A stretch of DNA of 64,000 bases from DASSJM01 sp036280655 (GCA_036280655.1 DASUQI010000020.1:1-64000); one strand, 5' to 3'; positions 40,573 through 49,650 are shown, counted from the stretch's first letter. The notes: generated by a model from the sequence alone, not told the origin. Translations and numbers: made by a program.

Positions 40573-41238
40573 TCACGCGAGCGGACGAATCACGACGCGC
40601 CGATCCACGCCCTCGCCCTCGCTCGAGCTCTCTGCCCCGGAGACCTCGGCCACCGTGTCGTGCACGATCTTCCGGAGGAAGGCGTTCATCGGCTCCAGCT
40701 TCTCGCTGCGCCCGGTCTGCGCGACGCGCTCGGCCGTATCCCGGACCCGGGCGGTGAGCCGGTCCAGCTGTCGCTTGCGGTAGTCCTCGACGTCGACGAT
40801 CACGCGGGGCCGCACCTCGAGCCGCTGTCCGATGACGGCCCGGGCGAGCTCCTGGAGGGACTCCAGGGTCTGGCCGTGCCGCCCGATCAGCAGGCCCATG
40901 TCCTCGTCGTCGGAGGACTCACCGATCACGTCGACGTACATCGTTCCGGCGTCCATCGCCGGCTCGACCGTCGCGACGATGCCCATGCGCTCGAGCAGCC
41001 CCTCGAGGAAGTCGGCGGCCAGCTCGGCCTGGTCCTCCAGATCCTCGTCGCTCACTGGGTCGGGTCGCGACCTGACGCGGACCACGACGACGGCCTCCTG
41101 GGCGCCTACCCCGAGGATGCCCTGGCGGGGCTCCTGGACGACCTCGACGTCGGCCTCCTGCTCGCTGACGCCGAGCTCGCCGAGGGCGGCCTCGACGGCC
41201 TCCTCAACGCTTGGGCCGCTTCTTCGGATCTCCTCCAC
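40573..41238 (-). CDS. jag: Jag/KhpB RNA-binding protein
   Basis: A 221-residue protein with Jag-N (SGPSVEEAVEAALGELGVSEQEADVEVVQEP, about 7-50), a KH-II domain (MYVDVIGESSDDEDMGLLIGRHGQTLESLQELA) and an R3H domain (KLEPMNAFLRKIVHDTV) at the end. It binds RNA and, in Firmicutes, acts with KhpA in cell-division control. GTG 41238 has GGAGGAAA upstream; the gene overlaps the 3' end of yidC by 35 bp, so the two are tightly coupled. Confidence 0.88.
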   Translation of the reverse strand: MEEIRRSGPSVEEAVEAALGELGVSEQEADVEVVQEPRQGILGVGAQEAVVVVRVRSRPDPVSDEDLEDQAELAADFLEGLLERMGIVATVEPAMDAGTMYVDVIGESSDDEDMGLLIGRHGQTLESLQELARAVIGQRLEVRPRVIVDVEDYRKRQLDRLTARVRDTAERVAQTGRSEKLEPMNAFLRKIVHDTVAEVSGAESSSEGEGVDRRVVIRPLA

Positions 41239-42361
41239 CGTTTCCTCCGCCGCCTGGCTTGCCAGGGCCCGACCCCGGCTTCTTCGTCCCCGGTTTCGGG
41301 TTGCCGGACTTCGGGCCTCCGGGCTTCCGGCCGCCCGGGTTACGGGTCCCCCCGGTCTCTCGGCGCTTCCGCTCCTGCTCCGCCCTGTCCATCATCGAGG
41401 ACATGAAGCCCTTCTTCTCGGCCTTCTGCGGCTTCGAGCGGGCGTTCGCGGCCAACGTCTCCTCCGTCGGCCGCGTCTTCAGCATGAAGTGCTGCTGCCC
41501 GATCTGCCACAGGTTGGAGGTGGTCCAGTAGAGCACGAGGCCGGCGGGGAAGAAGATCCCGAACACGCCGAACAGGATCGGCATCACCTTCAGCAGGGCT
41601 TGCTGCTGAGGATTGGCGGCGCCGGGCGGGCTCGCCTTCTGCATCTGGCGCTGCTGGTAGAAGGTGGTCGCGAACATCAGGACCGCGAACACGTAGTACG
41701 GCACGCGTTCGAGCGGGGTCGAGGCGCACTCCACCGGGTAGACGATCTCGACGGCCTCCCCTCCGTCCGCCCCGGCGACCCGGTCGGGGAGCGTGCTTGG
41801 GGCCTCCTGCCAAGGAAGGCCGGCCTGGCAGAGGAGGTTCGTCGCGAGGAAGGTCGTGCCCCCGGACGGACCCGGCAACCCGAGCTCGTCGATCTGCGCT
41901 TGGCTCGTGATCGGCTCTCCGTTCGGATCGCACACCGGGATCTGCTGCGGTATCTGCTCGCTGACCGCGCGGCACAGCTCGCTCTCGAGCGGCACGTGGA
42001 TCGGGTGCTGCGGCCAGCGGAGCACCGAGTACATCGCGATGAGGATCGGGAACTGCAGCAGCACGGGCCAGCACCCCGAGAACGGGTTCACCCCGTACTC
42101 TCGGTAGAGCTTCATGATCTCTTCCTGTTGACGCTGCTTGTTCCCCTTGTACTTCTGCTGGATCTGCTTCACCCGTGGCTGCACGATCTGCATGTGCTGC
42201 ATCGAGCGGATCTGCTTGATGCCGAGGGGGAGCAGGATCAGCCGGATCACGACGGTCAGCAGGATGATCGACACCCCGTAGTTCGGGATGAGGTCGTAGA
42301 GCTGGGCTAGGACCCAGCCGAGCCCGTCGAGCAGCGCCTGCCACGGCGCGAACGCGATCAC
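41204..42361 (-). CDS. yidC: Membrane protein insertase YidC/Oxa1
   Basis: A 385-residue insertase, five helices. The first (VSIILLTVVIRLILLPLGIKQIRS) has the hydrophilic-groove Arg; QQKYKGNKQRQQEEIMKLYREYGVNPFSGCWPVLLQFPILIAMYSVLR is the coiled loop; FFPAGLVLYWTTSNLWQIGQQ is the last helix. The loop between helices 2 and 3 is enlarged by about 80 residues with Cys-Asp and GLPGPSGGTTFLATNLL segments, as in some actinobacteria. The tail is Lys/Gly/Pro-rich and ribosome-binding in type. GTG 42361 overlaps the yidD stop. Confidence 0.9.
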   Translation of the reverse strand: MIAFAPWQALLDGLGWVLAQLYDLIPNYGVSIILLTVVIRLILLPLGIKQIRSMQHMQIVQPRVKQIQQKYKGNKQRQQEEIMKLYREYGVNPFSGCWPVLLQFPILIAMYSVLRWPQHPIHVPLESELCRAVSEQIPQQIPVCDPNGEPITSQAQIDELGLPGPSGGTTFLATNLLCQAGLPWQEAPSTLPDRVAGADGGEAVEIVYPVECASTPLERVPYYVFAVLMFATTFYQQRQMQKASPPGAANPQQQALLKVMPILFGVFGIFFPAGLVLYWTTSNLWQIGQQHFMLKTRPTEETLAANARSKPQKAEKKGFMSSMMDRAEQERKRRETGGTRNPGGRKPGGPKSGNPKPGTKKPGSGPGKPGGGGNGGGDPKKRPKR

Positions 42362-42666
42362 CGGGCGCCGCTTTGGGTTATTACCACGTCATACTCTCGG
42401 CTCCGCGAGCGCCGGGGGGGAACGTGGTCCACGCCGCCCTTCGTGAACGGTCCGCATCGCGCGACCCGCCACGCCGCCAGCGCCGTTCCTCGGACCGCCC
42501 CGTGCGTTCGGATCGCCTGCTCCGCGTACCGGGAGCAGGTGGGGGAGAAGCGGCACTGGCCGCCGAGCCAGCCGGACAGCGTCGCCTGGTAGGCACGGAT
42601 CAGGCCGATCAGCAGGACCCGCACGGGCGTCCCGAGGGTCCAGACGACGTCGCGGAAGCGTCTCAA
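42358..42666 (-). CDS. yidD: Membrane protein insertion efficiency factor YidD
   Basis: A 102-residue YidD/DUF37 protein. RVLLIGLIRAYQATLSGWLGGQCRFSPTCSRYAEQAI and HGAVRGTALAAWRVARCGPF-TKGGVDHVP contain the conserved Cys residues and Arg/Tyr of the family. TTG 42666 overlaps the rnpA stop (TTGA) and gives a normal length. It assists YidC-mediated insertion and sits between rnpA and yidC as in most bacteria. Confidence 0.85.
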   Translation of the reverse strand: MRRFRDVVWTLGTPVRVLLIGLIRAYQATLSGWLGGQCRFSPTCSRYAEQAIRTHGAVRGTALAAWRVARCGPFTKGGVDHVPPRRSRSREYDVVITQSGAR

Positions 42667-43220
42667 CGGATCACCTGCGCGCGCGTCAGCAACTCCTCGA
42701 CCTCCGATACCAGCTCGTGCGACCGGGCTCCGGCGATCGTCGCCCGGGCGACCAGGACCACGTCGTTCCCTTCCACGACCCTGGGCGCAAGCTCCCGCCA
42801 CGCGGCCCGCAGGATGCGCCGGGCCCGGTTGCGAAGTACCGCGCCGCCGACCCGACGGCCGGCGACGAACGCCGCCGATCCGGCCCCGGGCGCGACGAAC
42901 AGTACCACCCGGTCTGCGTGGAACGCCCTGCCATCGCTGAGGACGCGATCGACGTCCGTGTCGTCCGCCCAGCTAGGCGGACAGGCGCGCCCGACCCTTC
43001 GCGCGACGTCGCGCCAGGATCGATCGCCCGGCCCGTGTCCGCATGCGGACGCGGAACCCGTGCCGCTTGTGGCGGCGACGATTGTTCGGCTGGAAGGTTC
43101 GCTTCGCCATGGTCTCGAGAAGTCGTCGGATGTCCGGCCGCGGCCGGGTCGGTCGGCGAAGTATACCGACTGACGCCGGCGATCAGGCGCCCGACGCCGC
43201 GGCGGGAGAAAGTGTGACAA
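42663..43220 (-). CDS. rnpA: Ribonuclease P protein component (start unresolved; rpmH nested in its frame)
   Basis: The conserved RnpA region is the last 105 or so residues: DVDRVLSDGRAFHADRVVLFV, RRVGGAVLRNRARRILRAAWRE (the RNR motif), and VEGNDVVLVARATIAG. It binds the catalytic RNase P RNA for tRNA 5' processing. The frame has no ATG, GTG or TTG between TTG 43220, upstream of rpmH, and GTG 42908, which would remove the first third of the domain. So either translation begins upstream and reads through all of rpmH in another frame, as known for Thermus rnpA, or a rare start codon is used. Coordinates take TTG 43220. Confidence 0.7.
   Translation of the reverse strand: MSHFLPPRRRAPDRRRQSVYFADRPGRGRTSDDFSRPWRSEPSSRTIVAATSGTGSASACGHGPGDRSWRDVARRVGRACPPSWADDTDVDRVLSDGRAFHADRVVLFVAPGAGSAAFVAGRRVGGAVLRNRARRILRAAWRELAPRVVEGNDVVLVARATIAGARSHELVSEVEELLTRAQVIR
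42973..43110 (-). CDS. rpmH: 50S ribosomal protein L34
   Basis: A 45-residue L34: MAKRTFQPNNRRRHKRHGFR, then VRMRTRAGRSILARRRAKGR and a short RLSA end. All conserved positions are present. ATG 43110; a TATACT -10 element lies about 50 nt upstream (43165-43160). Divergent from dnaA, the hallmark rpmH|dnaA border of bacterial origins. Confidence 0.97.
   Translation of the reverse strand: MAKRTFQPNNRRRHKRHGFRVRMRTRAGRSILARRRAKGRARLSA
43160..43165 (-). promoter_or_regulatory. -10 element (TATACT) of rpmH
   Basis: TATACT on the minus strand lies about 50 nt before the rpmH ATG, leaving a leader of about 43 nt. Confidence 0.5.
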
Positions 43221-43328
43221 GAGCCCCCGGCGGACGAGCGGTTGGGAAAACCTCGGTGCTATCATCCCGCGCGCTTCCCTCCTGGCGACGCGGTTCCCTC
43301 CCCGCGCGGAGCCACGCTTCCCCCAACG

Positions 43329-43360
43329 TTTCCACAACTGTGGAAAGGTGCTGTGGATAT
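43329..43360. other. DnaA-box cluster in the dnaA promoter region
   Basis: TTTCCACA (43329-43336) and TGTGGAAA (43339-43346) are inverted, followed by TGTGGATAT (43352-43360), close to the consensus TTATCCACA read on the other strand. They end 4 bp before the dnaA start; probably dnaA autoregulation and part of the origin. Confidence 0.6.
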
Positions 43361-43363
43361 CTA

Positions 43364-44779
43364 GTGGCGGTCGCATCGTACGAGGAGGCGGCGGAGCGCA
43401 CCTGGGCGCACGTCGTCGAGCGCGCCCAGGCCGAGCTCACGGAGAGCTCGTTCTCCCTGTGGTTCCAGGGCGTCCGGGCAACGAGCCTGCACGACGGCGT
43501 CCTCGAGGTGGTCGCACCCTCCGAGTACGTCCGCGAGTGGCTCGCGAAGAACTACGTCGAGCTGATCCGGGAGGCGGCCACCGAGGCGCTGGGGTTGCCC
43601 ATCCGCGTGGAGCTCGGCTCGGCACCGCCCGAAGAGGCTGCCCCGCAACGCGGAACCCCCGCGTCCTCGCCAGGGCCTCGAGACCCGGAACCCACACCCG
43701 CCCAGGCCGCCGCGACTGGCGGACCGTCGTCGTTCGGCGCCCCGGGACTGCCGTTCCCGAACTACACGTTCGAGACCTTCGTGGCCGGCCCATCGAACCG
43801 GTTCGCGCACGCGGCTGCGATGGCGGTCGCCGACACGCCACCGTCGAAGGCCTACAACCCGCTGTTCATCTACGGCGGCGTTGGCCTCGGCAAGACGCAC
43901 CTGCTCGTCGCGATCGGGCACCAGATGTTCGGGCTCTCTCCGCGCCTGCACGTGAAGTACGTGACGAGCGAGAGCTTCATGGCCGAGTTCATCAAGGCGG
44001 TTCGCGAACGTCAGGGCTACCAGTTCGCCGCCCGGTACCGCGACGTCGACGTGCTGCTCGTCGACGACATCCAGTTCCTCGCCAAGCGCGAGGAGACGCA
44101 GACCGAGTTCTTCCACACGTTCAACGCGTTGCACCAGAAGGACCGACAGATCGTGATCGCCTCGGACCGGCCGCCTCAGGAGCTCGGCATGGAGGAGCGT
44201 CTCCAGTCGCGGTTCCGCCTCGGGCTGTGCGTCGACGTTCAGCCGCCCGACCTGGAGACACGGATCGCGATCCTCCAGCTCAAGGGCCAGCGCGACCAGC
44301 TGCGGGTCCCCGACGACGTGATGGAATACATCGCGAGCACGTTCGACCAGAACATCCGCGAGCTCGAGGGCGCCCTCGTCCGCGTCGTGGCCTGGGCCGA
44401 CCTGACCGCCCAGCCGATCACGATCGGCCTCGCCGAGAAGGCGCTGGAGGACCTCCGCCCCCAGGCCGAGGCCGAGATCCCCCCCGACGTGATCCTCGAG
44501 GAGAGCGCCCGGTACTTCGGCCTCTCGGTGCAAGACCTGATCTCGCCGAACCGCTCACGACCGCTCACGACAGCCCGGCACGTGGCGATGTACCTGATGC
44601 GCGAGTGCAGCGGTCAGTCCCTCGTGAAGATCGGCGAGACCTTCGGCGGCCGGGACCACACGACCGCTCGACACGGGATCCTGAAGGTCGAGCGCGACAT
44701 GCGGGCCCGCACGGCGACCTACCGGCAGGTCCAGGACCTGTCCAGGATCATCCGCGGGCGCGCGCGGGCCGGAGCGTGA
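43364..44779 (+). CDS. dnaA: Chromosomal replication initiator DnaA
   Basis: A 471-residue DnaA. Domain I (WAHVVERAQAELTESSFSLWFQGV, DnaB/DiaA interaction), Pro-rich domain II (about 95-130), AAA+ domain III with Walker A GGVGLGKTHL and Walker B DVDVLLVDDIQFLA, arginine-finger region, and domain IV ending GGRDHTTARHGILKVERDM, which reads DnaA boxes. GTG 43364 is the only start that begins at domain I; three box-like sequences lie just upstream. Confidence 0.95.
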   Translation: MAVASYEEAAERTWAHVVERAQAELTESSFSLWFQGVRATSLHDGVLEVVAPSEYVREWLAKNYVELIREAATEALGLPIRVELGSAPPEEAAPQRGTPASSPGPRDPEPTPAQAAATGGPSSFGAPGLPFPNYTFETFVAGPSNRFAHAAAMAVADTPPSKAYNPLFIYGGVGLGKTHLLVAIGHQMFGLSPRLHVKYVTSESFMAEFIKAVRERQGYQFAARYRDVDVLLVDDIQFLAKREETQTEFFHTFNALHQKDRQIVIASDRPPQELGMEERLQSRFRLGLCVDVQPPDLETRIAILQLKGQRDQLRVPDDVMEYIASTFDQNIRELEGALVRVVAWADLTAQPITIGLAEKALEDLRPQAEAEIPPDVILEESARYFGLSVQDLISPNRSRPLTTARHVAMYLMRECSGQSLVKIGETFGGRDHTTARHGILKVERDMRARTATYRQVQDLSRIIRGRARAGA

Positions 44780-44988
44780 GCCGTGGACGCGTCTGGGGGA
44801 ACCGCGAGGATGCCGGTGGACGGTCCCTCGAGCGGGGCACCCGTATCCACGGATTCCCCCACCCTCTCCACATGTCCGACAGGGCCGCTACGCTCGGAGA
44901 ACGGGGTGGTTTTCCCGTTTTCCACCGCCCCTACCACTACTGGATAGAAAGAGATGCAACGACGTAGAAGCAGGCAGGAGGTGGATCG
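44780..44988. other. Probable oriC (dnaA-dnaN intergenic region)
   Basis: A 209-bp gap with three DnaA-box-like sequences on the plus strand: GTATCCACG (44843-44851), TCTCCACAT (44865-44873) and TTTTCCACC (44918-44926), followed by a relatively A-rich stretch (about 44930-44960). In Actinomycetota the origin normally lies here. The boxes are few and degenerate compared with Streptomyces, so the rpmH-dnaA gap may contribute. Confidence 0.55.
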
Positions 44989-46092
44989 GTGAAGTTCCGC
45001 TGCGATCGAGACGCACTGTCCGAGGCCCTGCAGACCGTCCAGCGCGCGGTCTCGGCACGGCCCGGGATCCCCGCACTGACCGGGGTGCTGCTGGAGGCGG
45101 CCGCCGAGGGCGCGCTCACGTTGACGACGACCGACCTCGAGGTCTCGGCGCGTTTGTCGACGGATGTGCAGGTGACCGAGGAGGGGACCGCGCTCGTGCC
45201 GGCCCGGCTGCTTGCCGACACGGTGAAGAGCCTGTCCGACGCGCCCGTGGAGGTCGAGGCCGATCAGTCGCAGGCGCGGATCCGCTGTGCCGCGTACGAG
45301 GGGTCGCTGCGCCTGCTGCCGGTCGAGGACTTCCCGGCGCTCCAGCCGCCCTCGGGGACCAGGATCGTCGCCGAGGCGCCCCGGTTCGCCGAGGCGGTCG
45401 GCCAGGTGGCTCGGGCGGCCTCGCGGGACGAGGCGCGGCCGGTGCTCACCGGCGTGCTGCTCGAGGTGAGTCGCGAGGGCGTCACGCTCGTCGCGACCGA
45501 CTCGTACCGCCTGGCGGTCCGCGATCTCGTCGCGACCGCCGCCGGCGAGGCGAAGGCGATCGTTCCCGAGCGCGCGCTGTCGGAGGCGGGGCGGGCGGCA
45601 CAGGCGATCGAGAAGGGCGAGGTCGAGGTGTTCGTCGACGAGAGCCAGGTGTCGTTCCAGACCGGCGCGCTCACCCTCACGTCGCGGCTGATCGAGGGCG
45701 AGTTCCCGAACTACCGGCAGCTCCTGCCCGAGAAGTACGAGAGCCGCCTCACGGTGTCGCGTCAGCAGCTGATCGACGCGGTGCGGCGCGTCGGGCTCCT
45801 CGCCCGCGAGAACTCGCCCGTTCGGCTCGAGTTCAACGCGCTCGGCGTCAAGCTCTCGTCGTCCTCCCCGGACGTCGGGCAGGCCGTGGAGGCTGTCGAG
45901 GCGCGCTACGAGGGCGAGGACGTGACGGCCGCGTTCAACCCCGGCTACCTCGCCGATGGGCTGTCGGCCGCCACGGGGGAGTCCGTACGCCTCGAGGTGC
46001 GCGACGGGCTGAAGCCCGGCGTCGTCCGCGGCGAGTCGGACGAGTTCACGTACCTCGTGATGCCCGTCCGGCTGCCGACGCCGGTCGGCTGA
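44989..46092 (+). CDS. dnaN: DNA polymerase III beta sliding clamp
   Basis: A 367-residue three-domain clamp. KFRCDRDALSEALQTVQRAVSARPGIPALTGVLLEA opens domain I; RPVLTGVLLEVSREGVTLVATDSYRLAVRD is domain II; GEFPNYRQLLPEKYESRLTV and FNPGYLADGLSAA are in domain III, and VRGESDEFTYLVMPVRL is the C-terminal clamp motif. AGGAGGT lies a few nt before GTG 44989. Gives processivity to Pol III. Confidence 0.95.
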   Translation: MKFRCDRDALSEALQTVQRAVSARPGIPALTGVLLEAAAEGALTLTTTDLEVSARLSTDVQVTEEGTALVPARLLADTVKSLSDAPVEVEADQSQARIRCAAYEGSLRLLPVEDFPALQPPSGTRIVAEAPRFAEAVGQVARAASRDEARPVLTGVLLEVSREGVTLVATDSYRLAVRDLVATAAGEAKAIVPERALSEAGRAAQAIEKGEVEVFVDESQVSFQTGALTLTSRLIEGEFPNYRQLLPEKYESRLTVSRQQLIDAVRRVGLLARENSPVRLEFNALGVKLSSSSPDVGQAVEAVEARYEGEDVTAAFNPGYLADGLSAATGESVRLEVRDGLKPGVVRGESDEFTYLVMPVRLPTPVG

Positions 46093-46099
46093 CCCCGCG

Positions 46100-47185
46100 T
46101 TGCGGCTCGGCTGGGTCGAGCTCCGGGACTTCCGCAACCACGCCGAGACGCGACTGGACGAGCTCGGCGACGGCGTGCACACGTTCGTCGGCGCGAACGG
46201 CGAGGGCAAGACGAACCTGCTCGAGGGGATCGCGTTCCTGTTCTTCCTGCAGTCGCCGCGCTCGTCTTCGACCGAACCGCTCGTCCGGAGGGACGCGGAC
46301 GGTCCCGCATACACGCGCGGCGAGGTCGAGACCGCCGGGGGCCGCGTCCTGATCGAGATCGAGATTCCGGGACAGGGCGCGAACCGCGTGCAGGTGAACC
46401 GCTCGCCGGTGCGCCGGCGCGTCGACGTCCGTCGGCAGGTGCGGGCAGTGTACTTCGGACCCGAGGACCTCGTGATCGCGATCGGCGATCCGTCGAAGCG
46501 CCGCGAGTTCATGGACGACGCGATCCGGTCGCTCTGGCCTGCCAAGGGTTCGGCGATGACGGGGTACGACCGCGTCCTCCGACAGCGAAACCGGTTGCTC
46601 AAGGAGTGGGAGGGACGCGGGGCACCGAAGGAGCTCGCGACCTGGGACGAGCAGCTCGTCGACGCGGGAGCGGCCCTCATGCGACTGCGGCAGGAGGCGT
46701 TCGACCGACTGTCGCCATCCGCGTCCGAGGAGTACCTGCACCTTGCGGGATACGAGCTCGCGTGCCGTTACGCGCCGAACGTGGTGGGCGAGCCGATCGA
46801 GGAACGGTTCGCGGGCCGGCTCGAGGAGCGCAGGGGCGACGAGCTCGTCCGCCGTACCACCCTCGTCGGTCCGCACCGCGACGAGCTCGAGCTCGAGGTC
46901 CGCGAGCTGGGCGCCCGGAGCTTCGCGAGCCACGGGGAGGCGTGGGCCGCGGCCCTGTGCCTGCGGCTCGGACTCGCGGCGGCGGTCTCCCAGGAGCTCG
47001 GCGACGCGCCGGTCGTGCTGCTCGACGACCCGTTCTCGGCGCTGGATCCGCGCCGACAGCGACAGGTCGCGACCCGGCTCGCGGACCGGGCGCAGGTGTT
47101 CGTGAGCGTGGCGGACGACGCCCACGTCCCGGAGACCTCCACGCGGGTGTGGGACGTCACCGCCGGATCGACGGAGCCGCGCTGA
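46100..47185 (+). CDS. recF: DNA replication/repair protein RecF
   Basis: A 361-residue SMC-like ATPase. LELRDFRNH-type start (VELRDFRNHAETRL), Walker A GANGEGKTNLLEGI, PSKRREFMDDAI, VGPHRDEL, and Walker B region VVLLDDPFSALDPRRQ. It helps load RecA at gaps with RecO and RecR. TTG 46100 begins the conserved N-terminus, 7 bp after dnaN. The next ATG overlaps its stop by one base. Confidence 0.92.
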   Translation: MRLGWVELRDFRNHAETRLDELGDGVHTFVGANGEGKTNLLEGIAFLFFLQSPRSSSTEPLVRRDADGPAYTRGEVETAGGRVLIEIEIPGQGANRVQVNRSPVRRRVDVRRQVRAVYFGPEDLVIAIGDPSKRREFMDDAIRSLWPAKGSAMTGYDRVLRQRNRLLKEWEGRGAPKELATWDEQLVDAGAALMRLRQEAFDRLSPSASEEYLHLAGYELACRYAPNVVGEPIEERFAGRLEERRGDELVRRTTLVGPHRDELELEVRELGARSFASHGEAWAAALCLRLGLAAAVSQELGDAPVVLLDDPFSALDPRRQRQVATRLADRAQVFVSVADDAHVPETSTRVWDVTAGSTEPR

Positions 47186-47538
47186 TGCCGCACTCGAAGG
47201 GCTTCCGGTCGCGCAAGGACGAGCGGTCGCTGCACGAGAGCCGGCTCGGCGACGTCGTCGATGCGCTGTTGAACGAGCCCGCGTTCGCGCGGGGCAAGGC
47301 GATCGGTCAGCTCGCGGCCCGCTGGCCCGACGTCGTGGGCCCGCGCCTGGCCGCGGAGTCCGCCCCGGTGAGCCTGGATCAGGGGGTGCTCGTGGTCGCG
47401 GCGACGACCGGTCCGTGGGGTGCGCAGGTCCGGTTCCTTGCCGATCAGATCCGTCGGAGAGCCGAGGACGCGATCGGCGCCGGGAGCATCGCCAGGGTCC
47501 ATGTGGTCATCCGAGAGGACCTGCGGAAAGGCTTGTAG
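47185..47538 (+). CDS. DUF721/DciA-like protein
   Basis: A 117-residue protein. LGDVVDALLNEPAFARGKAIGQLAARWPDVVGPRLAAESAPVSLDQGVLVVAATTGPWGAQVRFL is the DUF721 domain with its WxxxVG and late Trp. In other bacteria DciA recruits the replicative helicase; in mycobacteria the recF-gyrB gene Rv0004 is the equivalent. ATG 47185 overlaps recF (TGATG). A role in helicase loading is inferred. Confidence 0.82.
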   Translation: MPHSKGFRSRKDERSLHESRLGDVVDALLNEPAFARGKAIGQLAARWPDVVGPRLAAESAPVSLDQGVLVVAATTGPWGAQVRFLADQIRRRAEDAIGAGSIARVHVVIREDLRKGL

Positions 47539-47611
47539 CGCAAGGGTGCGCGGCCTGTCACCGGCGTCGCGGATGGTGGTCGAAACTGCCTTCGGCGTCA
47601 CCCCCGATTGG

Positions 47612-47617
47612 TAGAAT
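47612..47617 (+). promoter_or_regulatory. -10 element (TAGAAT) of gyrB
   Basis: TAGAAT in the 165-bp DciA-gyrB gap would give a leader of about 80 nt. No clear TTGACA is seen at -35. Confidence 0.45.
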
Positions 47618-47703
47618 GAGGCAGGTTTCCAACGAGGTTCCCGTCGGCCCCCGAGACGCCCCGTCTCGAGTCCGGCGTGTCCGCGTTCCGCGACGGAGGT
47701 TCT

Positions 47704-49650
47704 TTGGCGAGCACGGCAACGAAGAGGGCGAGCAAGCCCGGACAGTACGGATCCGCCGACATCCAGGTCCTGGAAGGGGTCGAACACGTTCGGCTCCGCC
47801 CCGGGATGTACATCGGCACCACGTCGAGCAGGGGACTGCATCACCTCGTTTATGAGGTGGTCGACAACTCGATCGACGAGGCGATGGCCGGCGAGGCAGA
47901 CCGCATCATCGTCCGGCTCCGCAAGGACGGGTCCTGCGTGGTCGAGGACGACGGCCGCGGCATCCCGGTCAAGCCGATCCCCAAGGCGAAGGACCGGCGC
48001 CCCGCGGTCGAGGTCGTCCTCACGACGCTGAACGCGGGCGGCAAGTTCGGCGGCGAGGGGTACCGGATCTCGGGCGGCCTGCACGGCGTCGGCGTCTCGG
48101 TCGTGAACGCGCTCTCGCAGAAGCTGACCGTCGAGGTGATGCGCGACGGCTTCACGTGGACGCAGAGCTTCGCGCGAGGCAAGGCGACGTCCAAGCTCAC
48201 CAAGGGCAAGGCCACGCGCAAGACCGGGACGATCATCACGTTCTGGCCGGACCCCGAGGTGTTCGAGGAGGGCGTCGAGTTCGACGTCAAGCTCCTCGCC
48301 GAGCGCCTGCAGGAGCACGCGTTCCTGACCAAGGGCGTCGAGATCCAGCTGATCGACGAGCGCGGCGCGAAGCACGAGAAGCAGGTCTTCAAGGCCTCGG
48401 GCGGGATCGCCGACTTCGTCAAGCACCTGTCCGTCGGGAAGGACACGATCCACAACCGGGTCATCTCGATGGAGGCCCGCGAGTCCGACGCGGAGGCCGA
48501 CATCTCGCTGCAGTGGACCGGAGCCTACTCGGAGTCGATCCACTCGTTCGCCAACACGATCAACACGCACGAGGGCGGGATGCACGAGGAGGGCCTGAAG
48601 AAGGCGCTCACCAACGTGATCAACCGCTACGCGCGCACCAAGAGCCTGCTCAAGGAGAAGGAGGACAACCTCCTGGGCGAGGACGTTCGCGAAGGCCTGA
48701 TCGCGATCGTGAGCGTTCGGCTGCGCGAACCGCAGTTCGAGGGCCAGACGAAGACCAAGCTCGGCAATACGACGATGCGATCGCTCGTCGAGACCACGGT
48801 CAACGAGCACCTGATGACGTGGCTCGAGGAGCACCCAGGCGACGCCAAGCGCATCGTGACGAAGTCCTCGCAGGCTGCCAAGGCGCGCCTGGCGGCCAAG
48901 CAGGCGCGGGACCTCACGCGCCGCAAGTCGTTCCTGGAGGGCGGCGGGCTCCCCGGCAAGCTCGCGGACTGCCAGCTCACCGACCCCGCGGTGTGCGAGC
49001 TCTATATCGTCGAGGGCGACAGCGCCGGCGGCTCGGCCAAGCAGGCGCGCGACCCCGCTACGCAGGCGATCCTGCCGATCCGCGGCAAGATCCTGAACGT
49101 CGAGAAGGCGCGACTGCACAAGACGCTCGAGAACGCTGAGATCCAGGCGCTCATCACCGCGATCGGCACGGGGGTGGGGGACGAGGAGTTCGACGTCGAC
49201 AAGACCCGCTACCACAAGATCGTGCTGATGGCCGACGCCGACGTCGACGGAGCGCACATCCGCACGCTGCTGCTCACGTTCTTCTTCCGCAACATGCGTG
49301 AGCTGATCGACGCGGGCTACGTCTACATCGCGCAGCCGCCGCTGTACCTGCTGAAGCAGGGCAAGGAGGAGCTGTACTTCTACACCGAGCGCGAGTGGGA
49401 CCAGTACCGCAAGAAGGTGGACGGCAACAAGCCGCTCGACCCGCAGCGCTTCAAGGGCCTCGCCGAGATGGACGCGGACCAGCTGTGGGAGACGACGATG
49501 GATCCCGAGCGACGGACGCTGCTGCGCGTGACGCTCGAGGACGCCGCCACCGCGGACCGGCTGTTCACCGTGCTCATGGGTGAAGACGTCGCCTCGCGCA
49601 AGGAGTGGATCGAGGACAACGCGGCCGACGTCCAGAACCTGGACGTGTAG
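47704..49650 (+). CDS. gyrB: DNA gyrase subunit B
   Basis: A 648-residue type IIA topoisomerase ATPase subunit. GHKL ATPase: LEGVEHVRLRPGMYIGTT, YEVVDNSIDEAMAG, VEDDGRGIPV and GGLHGVGVSVVNALS; TOPRIM: ELYIVEGDSAGGSAKQARD, PIRGKILNVEKAR, LMADADVDGAHI; then PLYLLKQGKEELYFYTE and RFKGLAEMDADQLWETTMDPERRT. TTG 47704 is preferred over GTG 47677 because GGAGGT ends 3 nt upstream of the spacer. Supplies ATP-driven strand passage for negative supercoiling with GyrA. Confidence 0.95.
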   Translation: MASTATKRASKPGQYGSADIQVLEGVEHVRLRPGMYIGTTSSRGLHHLVYEVVDNSIDEAMAGEADRIIVRLRKDGSCVVEDDGRGIPVKPIPKAKDRRPAVEVVLTTLNAGGKFGGEGYRISGGLHGVGVSVVNALSQKLTVEVMRDGFTWTQSFARGKATSKLTKGKATRKTGTIITFWPDPEVFEEGVEFDVKLLAERLQEHAFLTKGVEIQLIDERGAKHEKQVFKASGGIADFVKHLSVGKDTIHNRVISMEARESDAEADISLQWTGAYSESIHSFANTINTHEGGMHEEGLKKALTNVINRYARTKSLLKEKEDNLLGEDVREGLIAIVSVRLREPQFEGQTKTKLGNTTMRSLVETTVNEHLMTWLEEHPGDAKRIVTKSSQAAKARLAAKQARDLTRRKSFLEGGGLPGKLADCQLTDPAVCELYIVEGDSAGGSAKQARDPATQAILPIRGKILNVEKARLHKTLENAEIQALITAIGTGVGDEEFDVDKTRYHKIVLMADADVDGAHIRTLLLTFFFRNMRELIDAGYVYIAQPPLYLLKQGKEELYFYTEREWDQYRKKVDGNKPLDPQRFKGLAEMDADQLWETTMDPERRTLLRVTLEDAATADRLFTVLMGEDVASRKEWIEDNAADVQNLDV

